From Actinidia chinensis (Eukaryota; Streptophyta; Magnoliopsida; Ericales; Actinidiaceae), in assembly GCA_009663005.1 (NCBI GenBank), contig VIGQ01000096.1, positions 2,501 to 27,500 of the forward strand: a stretch of DNA of 25,000 bases, given 5' to 3'. Made by a program: the position numbers and the translations under genes. The notes under the pieces are model-generated. The model ran no database searches. It was not told the origin of the DNA and saw only the letters and a list, made by a program, of their open reading frames with translations. Below, in pieces: positions 10,899 to 20,000 of this stretch (position 1 is the first letter of the stretch; each line of letters begins with the position of its first letter).

Positions 10899-11771
10899 AA
10901 AAGCAGTTTATCTACATAAAAACATTTTTTCTGAACAATTTGTACATATGAGGATTAACCCAGACGATAATGCGGAAGGAATCACCCAGCTACCCCCTGC
11001 ATTAAGGTGTTTTCTTTCCTTTTTCTTTTTAAAATAGGTATAGGAACTATGTATGTTGGATAAAATGCAAATGAAAATCTCAGTTTCTTCTTTGAATTCA
11101 ATGTTTCGTTAGGTGGTCCTACATGTGGATTCATTCGAACATTTTCAGTTTGAAGAACATATATAATCCCCTTGAAACGTTTTTTTGTCGTGAACAGAAA
11201 ATTGAAAGTAAAATGCTTGTAGTGCCTTTGATTGCCTTGGGTGCTGTCAAATAACTTGAATTTATATATTTTTGGGCCCATATTAGGCGTACGTTAATAA
11301 TTCGGTTTAATTTAAGATCTTCTGTTCTTTTTTAAAGCATGGGAATTCATAGTCGACATATCCATCTTGTTATTGTAATTTTATGCGGCATGAATTTCAA
11401 AACGTGAAGTTGGGTACTTTTTGAAGATTATAATATATTTTGGGGGGTCCGCATTCATGATCCAATATACTTTAATGCATCTCTTGTTAATGGGGTCTTA
11501 CAAAATGGTGGAGATAGACAATCTTCTCTCTATATTTTATATATTGCAGGAAACATTCATCCTTTTGTGAGTTGTGAGATTTAAATGTAAGCAGGACCAA
11601 TCATGCTTCTACAAATAGCATTTGGCATATGCACTTGATTTGGAAAATATTAGGTATTCTCATAGTATCATATGCATTTTCCAATCCTTACTCTTTTGTG
11701 ATTTTAAAAAAAGCCTAAACTTTTCCGCAAAATCTCTTTTAAAAAAAACCGTTTTCTATGAAAGAAAACTC
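10899..11771. other. Unassigned AT-rich DNA
   Basis: A minus-strand frame of 99 codons (10982-11281) and a plus-strand one of 62 codons are low-complexity and unrecognised. No transposon ends, RNA genes or repeats stand out. Confidence 0.55.
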
Positions 11772-12041
11772 ACTCCGGTCCTTACTTTCTTATATAAAAT
11801 AACCGAGTAATAATTTGTTTTAAAAAAGTGATCACCATTTTTTAAAATGATGGAGATAAACATTATTCAAGGCTAAAGGGACCACTATCATTCCTGTATC
11901 AATTCGAAGGGACAGCCAAAAACGTTTCCCCAAATCGAAGGAGAAACAGTTTTTTACCAAATTAGGTGAAACAAGGTTTTGGGGATAATTTGGGATTTTT
12001 CATGAAAATTGACGATATTTTAAAAGAGTTAGGATCGGAGT
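11772..12041. mobile_element. Candidate MITE, 270 bp
   Basis: ACTCCGGTCCTTAC (11772-11785) and GTTAGGATCGGAGT (12028-12041) are inverted repeats matching at 12 of 14 positions, somewhat like Stowaway-type CTCCCTCCG ends. The interior is AT-rich and non-coding. A flanking TA duplication, expected for Stowaway elements, is not clean, so the class is open. Confidence 0.4.
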
Positions 12042-13126
12042 ATTCAATCTTTTAAATAAAAATGTTAACATTTACTTGGCTTTTGGCATATTCTTGGAAT
12101 TCTTTCAAAAGGATTTATGAAGACCATCGACCACTACGTGGCTGGGCTTTGTTTTGGATAAATAATTTGTGGTGATGGAAAGGAAATAAAAAAATATAAA
12201 GTTCGAGAATTATTTTTAGCTGACTTATTTTTGAGTTTTTTTTTTTTCATTAATGATTTTTTTTTTTACATAGCTGATTTTTTTTATGTTTACGGCTCCT
12301 TTTTGCCAAGAGAAACAAAAAAAGTAATAAAAGGTTTTTAATCAACGATTAAAAAGTTCATTAAAGATAAAAAAAATTCCAAAAACTAAACAGCTAAAAA
12401 TCTCATAAAGAGCAAGGATAAACTACACCTAAGTTATGAAAAAACCTTATTCTACTAACTTTTGAGTGTTTCAATCCTTTCAATAGAGTGGGGGAGGTTA
12501 AGTCCTTAACAAACCTCATTTGGCGTTCGCACATGCAACTTGTGTGAGCAATTGACGGTGATGGATAAAGAAGATTCGTTTTGCAACTTTAGCCAAACTA
12601 CAGGGGAATTCTAGGTTTGGGTAAAAGTGGATGTTTTTATATAAATTTTTGGCGTGCATTGTGTCATTAAATCCAAGGAGAATAATAGGGTTTGGTAATG
12701 TATATTATTTTTTTGGACGCATTTTTCATACTTAAGTGACATGTACCATCATTTGAGGTATAAAATTGATATTTTTCGGAAATAAAACACTATTTGTCTT
12801 CCCCCGGAGAAAAACAGGGTGGATATACGCCCAGGTGTCTTCCAACCAGAACTCAACAGTCATAACCTGTTTACTTCCCCGGTGGCGCAGTCGGAAAGAC
12901 TAACGAGGAGTGGAACGCCTTCATCATTTATCCAATCTCCTTATAAATTTTCCCTCAACATGCTTTCCCCCTCCTGATACTGATCACGTCTTTAAATCTA
13001 TTCCAAACACAAGACCTCAATTAACCAATTGGGGCTGATTTAGTGAGAAATCCAACTAAAGATTTCAAATCGTGGTATCTAAAACACAAGGGATCAAATT
13101 GATGACGCGTAAAACTACAGGGACAT
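12042..13126. other. Unassigned AT-rich DNA with poly-T tracts
   Basis: Long T runs occur at about 12235-12285. The 12420-13120 part is more mixed and includes phrases of the 'ACAGGGACATTTTTGTAATTT' sort, which recur in plant transposon non-coding regions. No gene is supported. Confidence 0.5.
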
Positions 13127-13262
13127 TTTTGTAATTTAACCTTAATTTTTGGTTTTATTGATTTCACGAAAATCCGTAAAGTACAAACTTTCTGTTTAAT
13201 GCAAGTTAATTTGGATGGTTCTCTTGAAATCTGGTGTGGACCTTTTATTACATCCATTAATA
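13127..13262. repeat. Direct repeat R1 flanking LTR element A
   Basis: This stretch matches 14540-14675 in the same orientation. Shared cores include GAAAATCCGTAAAGT, TTGGATGGT, TCTTGAAATCTG and ATTAATATA. Its right end is the first base of element A's LTR. It is too long for the 5-bp duplication an LTR insertion makes. Confidence 0.8.
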
Positions 13263-13726
13263 TATTGTGCTCAAAACTAATTTACCAATCACCGCACACA
13301 AAAGACAATAAAGATTTACGTGGTTCGGCCACGATCTACATTCACTGAGAGAAATCAACAATCCACTATCAAACGAATGGATACACCGGAGGAGACGTCG
13401 ATGTCTTTGCTCTCAACCCATCTCACAACATCTGCTCTCGCCCGACAATACAACGCACGTAAAAATCTACCAACCCTACCCTCTCTTTTATTAGACAAGG
13501 GAAGGAGGTGGTTGACTCTAATCCCCTAACAAAAAAAAAGAATTAAGTACCATTATCATAATCTAACTAGAAACAAAAAAGATAACACTCTCAAAGATTT
13601 TCTTAGATAACCGAGATTTTCACACCACACATGGACATTCCATATTTAACGCCACGGGCTTTGGGCTTGGCTACTAACTTGGACTCATCAGTGGGCTTGG
13701 ACTCACCAGATGGCCTGAACTCAACA
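13263..13726 (-). repeat. LTR of element A (464 bp)
   Basis: On the minus strand it runs from TGTTGAGTTCAGG to GAGCACAATA. The terminal CA is changed to TA relative to B, whose LTR ends GGGCACAACA. Near the end it carries GGCCGAACCACGTAAATC, a familiar sequence near the 3' end of plant Copia LTRs, and GGGCTTTGGGCTTGG repeats on the plus strand near the other end. TAATAAAAG (minus strand, near 13485-13493) may be the remnant of a TATA box. Confidence 0.75.
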
Positions 13727-13744
13727 TCTCCCATCTCCCCGCCG
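13727..13744 (-). other. Polypurine tract of element A
   Basis: Minus-strand CGGCGGGGAGATGGGAGA lies directly against the LTR start TGTTGAG, the position where plus-strand DNA synthesis is primed in LTR elements. Element B has a purine tract in the same place. Confidence 0.7.
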
Positions 13745-14539
13745 CCCACTGTAGGGTAATTCGGTGTCTTCAGTTGTCCTTCCTGACAACTTCTGATCCA
13801 GCCTCCCCCTAAGACTGCAAGACATCATCCGAGATACCTTATTAGCCTCATCAACGGCTAACTCCACTTCCATCGAATGTATGCATCCTCCACACCGAAG
13901 TTCCTTCACTTCTCACCGAGGGTGCCCCTGCACCCCACCCACCCCACTGGGGGTGTCCGCCCCACACCCCCCGGGGTGCACCGTAAAGTACGTCACTTTG
14001 CGAGTTATCCGTGCTCACCATCTCTCCTCCCTTGTGCGCACAACTGGAGAGATCACTACTACTGGCCACTGATCACATTGAGAGCAAAGAGACTCGCTTC
14101 GGCGTCGCCGCGCCCTTTCGTGTACAGCTTCGCAAAATTGGGGAAAACTTGGTCTCCTTCTCTGAGCTTCTCTATGGACAAATCCTGCACGATTGCACCA
14201 CTCGTGTCTGGCCAGACTTCCGTAACATATCTCAAAGCATCTCCCTGCGCTCTTGTACCACTCCGGATCCTCAAGTAACCATTACGGATCCTCCAAGTAC
14301 CCCTGCGCTTGCTTTGCGTCCCTCTGTGCACAGTTCTTCCCTTGTCCATTCTCCTTACTATCCACTAGGAACCCTGTCGAACATAGCTCCCCCTTCTAGA
14401 CACTCTCCCCTCCATCGGTATAACACCCTCCAGTCTTCTTTGCCCACAGTATCTCCTTGTTTTTCCCTTGAAAACTCTGAGAAGTTCCTCCTCCTCACTA
14501 GCGTCAAAGCTCTGTCATCCCTTTTAAGCTAGCATCCTA

Positions 14540-14675
14540 ATGAAATGTAAAACCTTATGTGGTTTTAGTTGATCCATGAAAATCCGTAAAGTCCAAACCG
14601 TTCTGTTTTGGCAATTTAAATTGGATGGTCTCTTGAAATCTGTGTAGGACCTTTTTATTACTCTATTAATATATT
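14540..14675. repeat. Direct repeat R2 flanking LTR element A
   Basis: This is the second copy of R1 (13127-13262), on the other side of element A and in the same orientation. Both end with ATTAATATATT, after which R1 runs into the LTR and R2 into unrelated sequence. Confidence 0.8.
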
Positions 14676-14878
14676 CTACCAGGTCTTGGTTAATTGATAG
14701 ATTTTCTTGATCATATCGATCTGTCAGAATAACTTTGAAGTCCAAAGAAACCATAGGAGATGACAGGGATACTTCATGAACATCATGGCTCCTATGGTAA
14801 TACCCTTTCACCTCAAGTCTGTAAGTATTTGCCGGCTGCAGAGAGAGCACTCTTATTTCAAATTTTTGAAGAGCGTCA
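14676..14878. other. Short spacer between R2 and Copia element C
   Basis: A minus-strand frame here reads VHEVSLSSPMVSLDFKVIL, which looks protein-like but is unrecognised. It runs on into R2. No other signal is seen. Confidence 0.4.
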
Positions 14879-15018
14879 AGTTATGCGGAGTTGTTCATGT
14901 ATATTTTTGTATCTCCCTAGGGGTAGAATAGTCCTTTTTGTACTTTGTCTATTATTCTTAATGTTCTCTCTTTGTAACCTAACTTCTCATATATCAACTT
15001 TCTCTTCTCTCTCCTCTC

Positions 15019-15062
<44 letters not shown>

Positions 15063-15103
15063 ATATATATATATATATAGATTCAACATATATATATATT
15101 ACA
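14879..15103 (+). repeat. 5' LTR of Copia element C (approximate ends)
   Basis: The sequence has the usual order of short plant Copia LTRs: TTTGTATCTCCCTAGGGGTA, GTCCTTTTTGTACTTTG, TTGTAACCTAACTTCTC, a CATATATCAA TATA-like site at 14988-14997, a CT-rich tract and an end near ATTACA at 15103. The start, AGTTATG at 14879, is a likely decay of TGTTATG. A microsatellite has expanded inside it. The other LTR is not in the window, so the exact ends are inferred. Confidence 0.65.
15025..15078. repeat. Compound microsatellite (ATCT)n(AT)n
   Basis: About nine ATCT units are followed by about nine AT units, within the U5/R side of the Copia C LTR. Confidence 0.95.
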
Positions 15104-15120
15104 TTTGGCATTATACTATA

Positions 15121-15133
15121 TGGTATCAAACCA
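15121..15133 (+). other. Primer-binding site of Copia element C
   Basis: TGGTATCAAACCA resembles the TGGTATCAGAGC used by many plant Copia elements, which pairs with the initiator methionine tRNA. It lies 17 bases after the likely LTR end rather than the usual few, perhaps because of a small insertion that repeats TTGG/ATGG. Confidence 0.7.
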
Positions 15134-15743
15134 CGGTTTTCTACCTCTGGGGGTTCTTTGTTCATTTTTCTTTTTCGATTTTTTTTTACCTCTGATTGTT
15201 GCGTTGCCCTATTTCTGTCAACAAATATTTATTCTGATCTGATATTTGAACACACCAATGTGTTCCTCGTGCAATTCTAAGCTCATAGACCTCAAGAACA
15301 ACGCCGAAAGCCCAAACACGCGCCTGCATCATCCGGGCATTAAATCTGCACTCAACAAGTTCACACGCGCCTCGACGCGCCCTCCACGCATATGACGTCA
15401 GCCCTAGTGACGTCATCCTGCACCCCCTGTGACGTCAGCCCTGTGCCCTGTGATGTCAACCCTAGTCAGCGCACTCGGTAAATTATAGTCTTGGCCCCTG
15501 ATATCTCTGATTTCTTCAATTTGGCCCAAAAATTTTTGATTTTCACAGTTTGGTCCCCAGAGTTTGCAATTCTTCATCTTCTGGCTTCCAAGTTCATGTT
15601 CTTGGATAATTTGTGTCTTTTGATTTCGTTTTTACACTCGAATTTTGCTATTTTTACCTCGTTACTACTATAGCTGCTATTTTTGCACTATTTTTTGTTA
15701 TTTTTTTCTAGGGTTTGGATAGTTTGTGCTCTTACTGATCATT
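15134..15743 (+). promoter_or_regulatory. Leader of Copia element C with four TGACGTCA-type sites
   Basis: The untranslated leader contains a GC-rich stretch (about 15290-15480) with TGACGTCA at 15393-15400, 15408-15415 and 15430-15437, and TGATGTCA at 15451-15458. TGACG/ACGT cores are known targets of plant bZIP (TGA-type) factors; binding here is inferred. After it come repeated 'TTGGCCC/TTTGGTCCC' phrases (15490-15560), also seen in element B upstream of gag. A 60-codon frame at 15491 lies in this leader and is not a gene. Confidence 0.6.
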
Positions 15744-16800
15744 ATGGATAATCTAAAATTTCTAGACCTATTATTATCACTCTGGAGGTCTTCAATTTAT
15801 ACCCATGGTCTCAGCGATGTCCAGTTTTCTCAAGAGAAAACTTGGCATACGTTATGGTGATATTAATGCACGACTCAGGGTGCTGCTGAGATTCCACTGC
15901 AGTTCATTGTCTGACTGGAAGAATGGGATAGTAAAAATTAATCAATTATCACTTGATCTGTAAACTTCTATTCCTTCTATCAGTTTTTACAGTTCGGGTG
16001 GGCATTTGACACTGCTCATGCCATTTGGATTTCTAGCCACCAATATACTTTGCTGATCTGCTTGTCGGATCAGTTTATGACTTCCCTGTGCCTGTCAAGT
16101 AGGAACTTGGACAGTCTATCCTGCTTTTTTGTCTCAACTATATTCTATATGACCAGTTGACTCTGTCCGCTCCCAATTGTTATGGGCTGGTGATTCTACT
16201 TCTACTTTGTTTTACCACCTATCAAGATCAGCAGCTCTTTATTGTTGTTCTTTATGAGCTCTCTGATATATATGAGGCCGGTTCGAAGGCCTCCCACCTT
16301 CATCGCATTTACTCTTCCTACATTGGAGCAGGCTTAGTTCTAAAGAGCTGTTATCTAAGGAGACTCGTCTTGGCCTGGTTTTGACTTCCCATGTGGACAC
16401 TGCTCTTGTTGCTCCTGGTTCCCAGAGGTCGTGGCTTCCTTTAGTAGGATCTTTGAGTTTTTTTCAAACGCTCTATTACTCCCCATCCCCTGGTTCAGCC
16501 TCTCGGTCTAATGAGTGCACCTTTTGTCCATGCTCCTGACCATCGCTTGCTTTACTTGTCATGTCGAGTTTGGCAAACACTGTCTCCAGCGAGGTCCTGG
16601 ACTTATAGGTTCTGACTGTCCCATTAAAACCTACCCCGTCGAGACACACTCGTCCTTGTCCCTACTACTACTGCTGGGCGGGCCTCTCTACTTCTACTAC
16701 TGCTTCTTTCTTCTTCTGCCTCTCCTACGGCTGACGATGTTAGTGATTCTTCTCTTGCTCTTGTTCCAACGATTCTGTCATCACAGCCTCCAGTAATCCT
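15744..16800 (+). pseudogene. Copia gag pseudogene (element C)
   Basis: From the ATG at 15744 the sequence reads, through several frameshifts and stops, as a Copia gag (UBN2/retrotransposon gag type). Recognisable parts are FDTAHAIW near 15998; a SQLYSIYDQLTLS-like stretch near 16130-16165; ALRYI near 16260; and ELLSKETRLGLVLTSHVDTA from 16345. A zinc-knuckle remnant follows at about 16513-16625 (CTFC...HRLLY and GPGLIGSDCPIK; one Cys/His set is damaged). A Ser/Leu-rich tail leads towards protease. Gag would form the virus-like particle and bind RNA. This copy cannot make it. Confidence 0.82.
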
Positions 16801-16833
16801 TCTACTACCCTGTATGCCTCTAGAGGTATATCT

Positions 16834-17013
16834 CCATAGTATTTTAACTCTGGATGTAGTAATCATATGACATTTGATTTATCTATATTTTCCTCTAAGT
16901 CATATGAATCTTCATTTCCTGTTATCTATACTACTAATGGTTCTTCTATGACTGTTGATCATGTTGGGCATGTCTCCACTTCTGCTTTGCCCCTTCTCCA
17001 TACCTACTATTTT
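16834..17013 (+). pseudogene. Copia aspartic protease fragment (element C)
   Basis: A single uninterrupted frame after one stop reads YFNSGCSNHMTFDLSIFSS, then NGSSMTVDHVGHVSTSALPL, the standard protease start of plant Copia pol. The expected W-x-x-D-S-G is stop-Y-F-N-S-G: TGG has become TAG (16837-16839) and the catalytic Asp codon has become AAC (16846-16848). Both are G-to-A changes. The domain is cut off near 17013; the frame meets TAA at 17029. Confidence 0.88.
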
Positions 17014-18207
17014 AGGACAAGAATTTTTTAATAATAAAACTAGAATTTGAACCTTTAATTATGAAGAGAACTAAGTTAAGAAATTTATTTTGGAGTATTT
17101 TTTTTTTAAATCTCGTATTTGTGAGGTTTGCAAAATAATTTTCAAAAAATTATTAAGTTAGTGATTTTTCAAACTTATTTTCTGTGAGTTTTTTTTTAAA
17201 AAATGCATTTTTTAAAAATATTTAAAATATGCCCATAGTTTCAATTGTAACATAGAATTTTGTAATTTTTAATTAATTCGATATCAATTTAACAATTAGT
17301 TAATCTCCGTTTACCCTAAGCTCAATCAGAGGAAAAAATTATTATGCACGAAATCGACTTTGTATAGTGTTATCACTTATTACAACCTAATTGAATCAAT
17401 TTCAAAGAATTTAGAATTTTGATTTTGTATTTATTTAAAAGCCATTTTTTTTTACAATTTTGGAATAGAGGTTTCGATTAATGTTTGTAAAAAAAAAAAA
17501 CATACAACGGGGTTTCAGTGTATTTTAGATAGGAGCCACTTGGTTTCCATTAATATTCTAGGTAATGAAAACTAAACAGATAATTTAAATTACTTATCCA
17601 ATTACAACTAATGATTTTGATGTTATAATTAAAATTCCTCAGTATCTTTTTCACATGGGTCAACCTTTGGATTTTTTTATGTATTCTCCCTTAAACTATT
17701 TTCTTTTAGTATTATGTTGGCAGTAAACGCATAATACAAAACTGATGAACATACCGTTTTTTGAGGAAAGCAATTTTTTTTCTTAACACTAATCCTTAAC
17801 TTCATTTTCAAGTTTTCCAAATGGGGCAAAGATTTTGGCCCTGGCAAAGAACAAGAAGAATGCAGATTTTTTTTTTCCTTCAAAACATAGTTGTAATATA
17901 TACGAGGGTAAATGAACCCTCATGAAGTATCTCGATTGACAATCTTTAAATACAAAGTTAAGATTTTTATACAAGCGCTACACTAAAATTTTTGTTCTGC
18001 TCTGCCCATTCAATTTGAGAATCTCCAATTATCTTCTCCATCTCTCTCGGCCCAATAACTGATAGGGATACTGACTATAAAAAAAGTCAATGAATATACA
18101 TACTTTCTAAGAGCTTCAGATAGATTCTTTCTTTCTGATACCTTCAGACAACCTCCTCCTCCTTCTTCTTCTTCTTTAAAGCTTTTAATAGTTCAAGTAT
18201 TATAAGG
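17014..18207. other. Unassigned AT-rich DNA
   Basis: Very AT-rich with many T and A runs (for example 17100, 17212, 17490). The only frames are short and lysine/phenylalanine-rich. I see no transposon ends matching the truncated Copia C and no RNA genes. TAAGG at 18203-18207 is the expected position of one 5-bp target-site duplication of element B. Confidence 0.6.
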
Positions 18208-19041
18208 TGTTGTGCCCAAGGACTAGTTCCCCCGTGCATCATCTAACCATTCAACACACACACAAGACACATATAACGTAGTTTCGGCCAATCTGCTACA
18301 TTCACACGAGAGGAACCCAAATAATCCATTATCTCAGGAATGAATTACATTAGTACCATAGGGAGGAGCTCATCTCCATTCACCTCTCAGCCTCTCCTCA
18401 TCTCCACCATCTCACTGTCTGTTCTCGGGGTCTCTCCTCTTGGGAGGCAAGGGGGCACGCACGCAACACATCTTACCCTCAGCAGGATCTCTCTCTGCTA
18501 TCAATACATTCCCCCACTCCTTTGCAACACAGCAACAAGCCTGTGTGCCCAGTAATCCCCCAAGGATTCATATTGCTTTTATTGCTCGCCGCTCTTCTCT
18601 CTCTGGCAACCCTCTCATTTATAGGCCTAGAGGAGATCATTATGCGTTTCAGTCATGGAGCTCAGCGCGTTGCGCCAAACATTTGAGACGCTGGGGGAGG
18701 TTCGGAAAAGGAAAAGAAAAAAAAGGTGGCCAAAATCTCATCGTTGGACTAAAAAGGTCATTACGAGGGCATCTCTGGTTGACAGAACTAGACACCTACC
18801 CCCACACTCTTCTTTCTCCAATCGCTTCTTCCCTCTTCTCGTTTCTTCTCTCTCTCTTCTCTCTTTTCCCTCTTCCTCTTCTCTTCTTTCTTCTTTCTCT
18901 TCCCAATATGAATTACAATTGATGTCACTATTCATAATTGGGCTTAGGGCTTCCATTGTCCTTGGGCTTGGTCCTTCCCTCTTGGCTATTGGGGTTTTGG
19001 TCTTGGGCTCTGGTTGGGCTTACTGGGCCCGGGACCCAACA
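18208..19041 (-). repeat. LTR of element B (834 bp)
   Basis: On the minus strand it begins TGTTGGGTCCCGGG and ends GGGCACAACA, with proper TG...CA ends. It contains CTATAAATG (18616-18624), and the ACGTAGTTTCGGCC stretch (plus strand) corresponds to the GTGGTTCGGCC seen in A. It is about 370 bp longer than A's LTR, largely because of a pyrimidine-rich region (18790-18905). Long plus-strand frames here (160 and 137 codons) are LTR sequence, not genes. Confidence 0.8.
18616..18624 (-). promoter_or_regulatory. LTR promoter TATA box (element B)
   Basis: Minus-strand CTATAAATG lies in the middle of the LTR, about 400 bp before its 3' end, a suitable place for the U3/R promoter. Transcription start would be roughly 30 bp lower in coordinate. 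Function is inferred from position and motif only. Confidence 0.5.
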
Positions 19042-19054
19042 TCTCCCCCTCCAG
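19042..19054 (-). other. Polypurine tract of element B
   Basis: Minus-strand CTGGAGGGGGAGA abuts the LTR start TGTTGGG. It fixes the element's orientation and shows this is the 3' LTR. Confidence 0.75.
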
Positions 19055-19790
19055 CCCTTGGAGGGTAATCATCTGTAAGTTTTTTCAAGTTATCCATCCT
19101 GATAACTCTGGTCCAGCTCCCCTGTAGATCTACAAGACAAAACATCCGAGATCCTTCACCCCTCTTCAACGCAACTCCACTTCCCTGAAGTGAATGCCTC
19201 CAAAAGGGGTTGCCGAATGACTGCGCCGTTCGCACTTAGGGCTCTGGCCCCCCTCACTCGAGAGCGCCGCAAAGTAACGTCCACTTGGGCAGTCATCCGT
19301 GACTCCATCCTCTCCACTCATCTCTCCTCCCTTGTGTGCACAACTGAGAGATCACTATCACTTGTCTAGAGTGGACAGAGACTCTTTCCGGCGACGTCAA
19401 CGCCTTCGCTGTACATCGACTCTGTCTCTTTCCCCTGAGCTTCTCCATGACATCCTTGCCCCCTGTTTGCACATTTTCGTGTCTGTGGCCCAGACTTCCG
19501 CACGTATTCCAAATCACTTCCTTGCGCTTCTGTACCACTCGGATCCTTCAATTATATCTTCTGATATCTCTGCGCTTGCTTTGCTTGCCTCTGTGCACGT
19601 TTGCTTTCCTCCTCTTCCATTCTTTTTTGCTAGTAACCACGGGGGCCTATGTGGAAACAGCTGAGCTCCTTTTGTCTGGATCTCCCCTCCAGTCGTGTAT
19701 AGCTCTTCAGTCTTCTTCCTTCCCCCTTACCTAGCATTTCTGATGTCTTGGAAACTCTAGTATTCCTCACTAAGCTTCATCGCTTCGAAT
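19055..19790 (-). other. 3' internal segment of element B, shared with A
   Basis: Collinear with 13745-14530 of element A, with shared cores such as TCTCCTCCCTTGTG (plus strand) and matching minus-strand frames: DPSGTEAQGSDLEYV here and RIRSGTRAQGDALRYV in A. It may encode or derive from a protein, but I recognise no domain and the frames are broken in both copies. It replaces the integrase and reverse transcriptase expected in this position. Confidence 0.6.
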
Positions 19791-20000
19791 CTTACTCTCA
19801 ATGAAAGATCCTTACCTCGGCACCCTCATAGATCTCCCGTCTGTCATGCAGAACCAGACTGTTCCTTTGCTAACAACTCTTCGTTGTGTTGTTCGCCATC
19901 CGTACAAGTCCCTCGCTGCTACATGTGTAAGAACACCTTTCTATCTCTGCCAATTGGTAGTGCAATTCCTGAACCAAAATTCCAATCTGACTCTCCTGTT
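19791..20000 (-). pseudogene. Copia aspartic protease fragment (element B)
   Basis: Minus-strand reading gives DWNFGSG (19967-19987), DRKVFL, then RMANNTTK (19879-19901) and, in the next frame, VVSKGTVWFCMTDGRSMRV. This order (W-x-x-D-S-G, MANNT, VVGKGTV, MxDGRS) is that of Copia protease. The catalytic Asp codon has become Gly (GGT). At least one frameshift and stops are present. The domain ends near 19790, where integrase would normally follow. Confidence 0.8.

Larger units (their letters stand above)
13263..14539 (-). mobile_element. Truncated LTR retrotransposon A
   Basis: Read on the minus strand, this is a 3' end: an internal segment (14539 down to 13727), a polypurine tract, then the 3' LTR (13726 to 13263). 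The layout and sequence are collinear with the 3' part of element B. No 5' LTR, gag or pol domain is present. The homology to B stops at about 14530, just before the protease remains begin in B. It therefore looks like a 5'-truncated copy, and its ends coincide with the R1/R2 repeat pair. Confidence 0.75.
14879..17013 (+). mobile_element. 5' part of a Ty1/Copia retrotransposon (element C)
   Basis: In order on the plus strand: a short LTR, a primer-binding site, a 600-bp leader, a broken gag with a zinc-knuckle remnant, and the first part of the aspartic protease. Similarity stops abruptly near 17013. No integrase, reverse transcriptase, RNase H, polypurine tract or 3' LTR follows, so about the last two thirds of the element is missing from this place. 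Confidence 0.85.

Noticed and set aside
12870..12915. GGTGGCGCAGTCGG-like stretch as a tRNA 5' end
   Set aside because: It resembles the start of a tRNA D-arm, but no anticodon arm or T-arm with GGTTCGANNCC follows.
14011..14532. 173-codon plus-strand open frame
   Set aside because: It lies wholly inside element A's internal segment, opposite the element's strand, and the equivalent frame in B is broken. No start context or known domain supports it.
15393..15458. TGACGTCA repeats as a CRISPR-like or integration array
   Set aside because: The units are 8-bp palindromes with short, uneven spacers in plant retrotransposon sequence; regulatory sites are the simpler reading.
18440..19068. 160- and 137-codon overlapping plus-strand frames
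   Set aside because: They lie within LTR B and its pyrimidine-rich run; the sequences are Ser/Leu/Phe- or Lys/Arg-rich products of low-complexity DNA.
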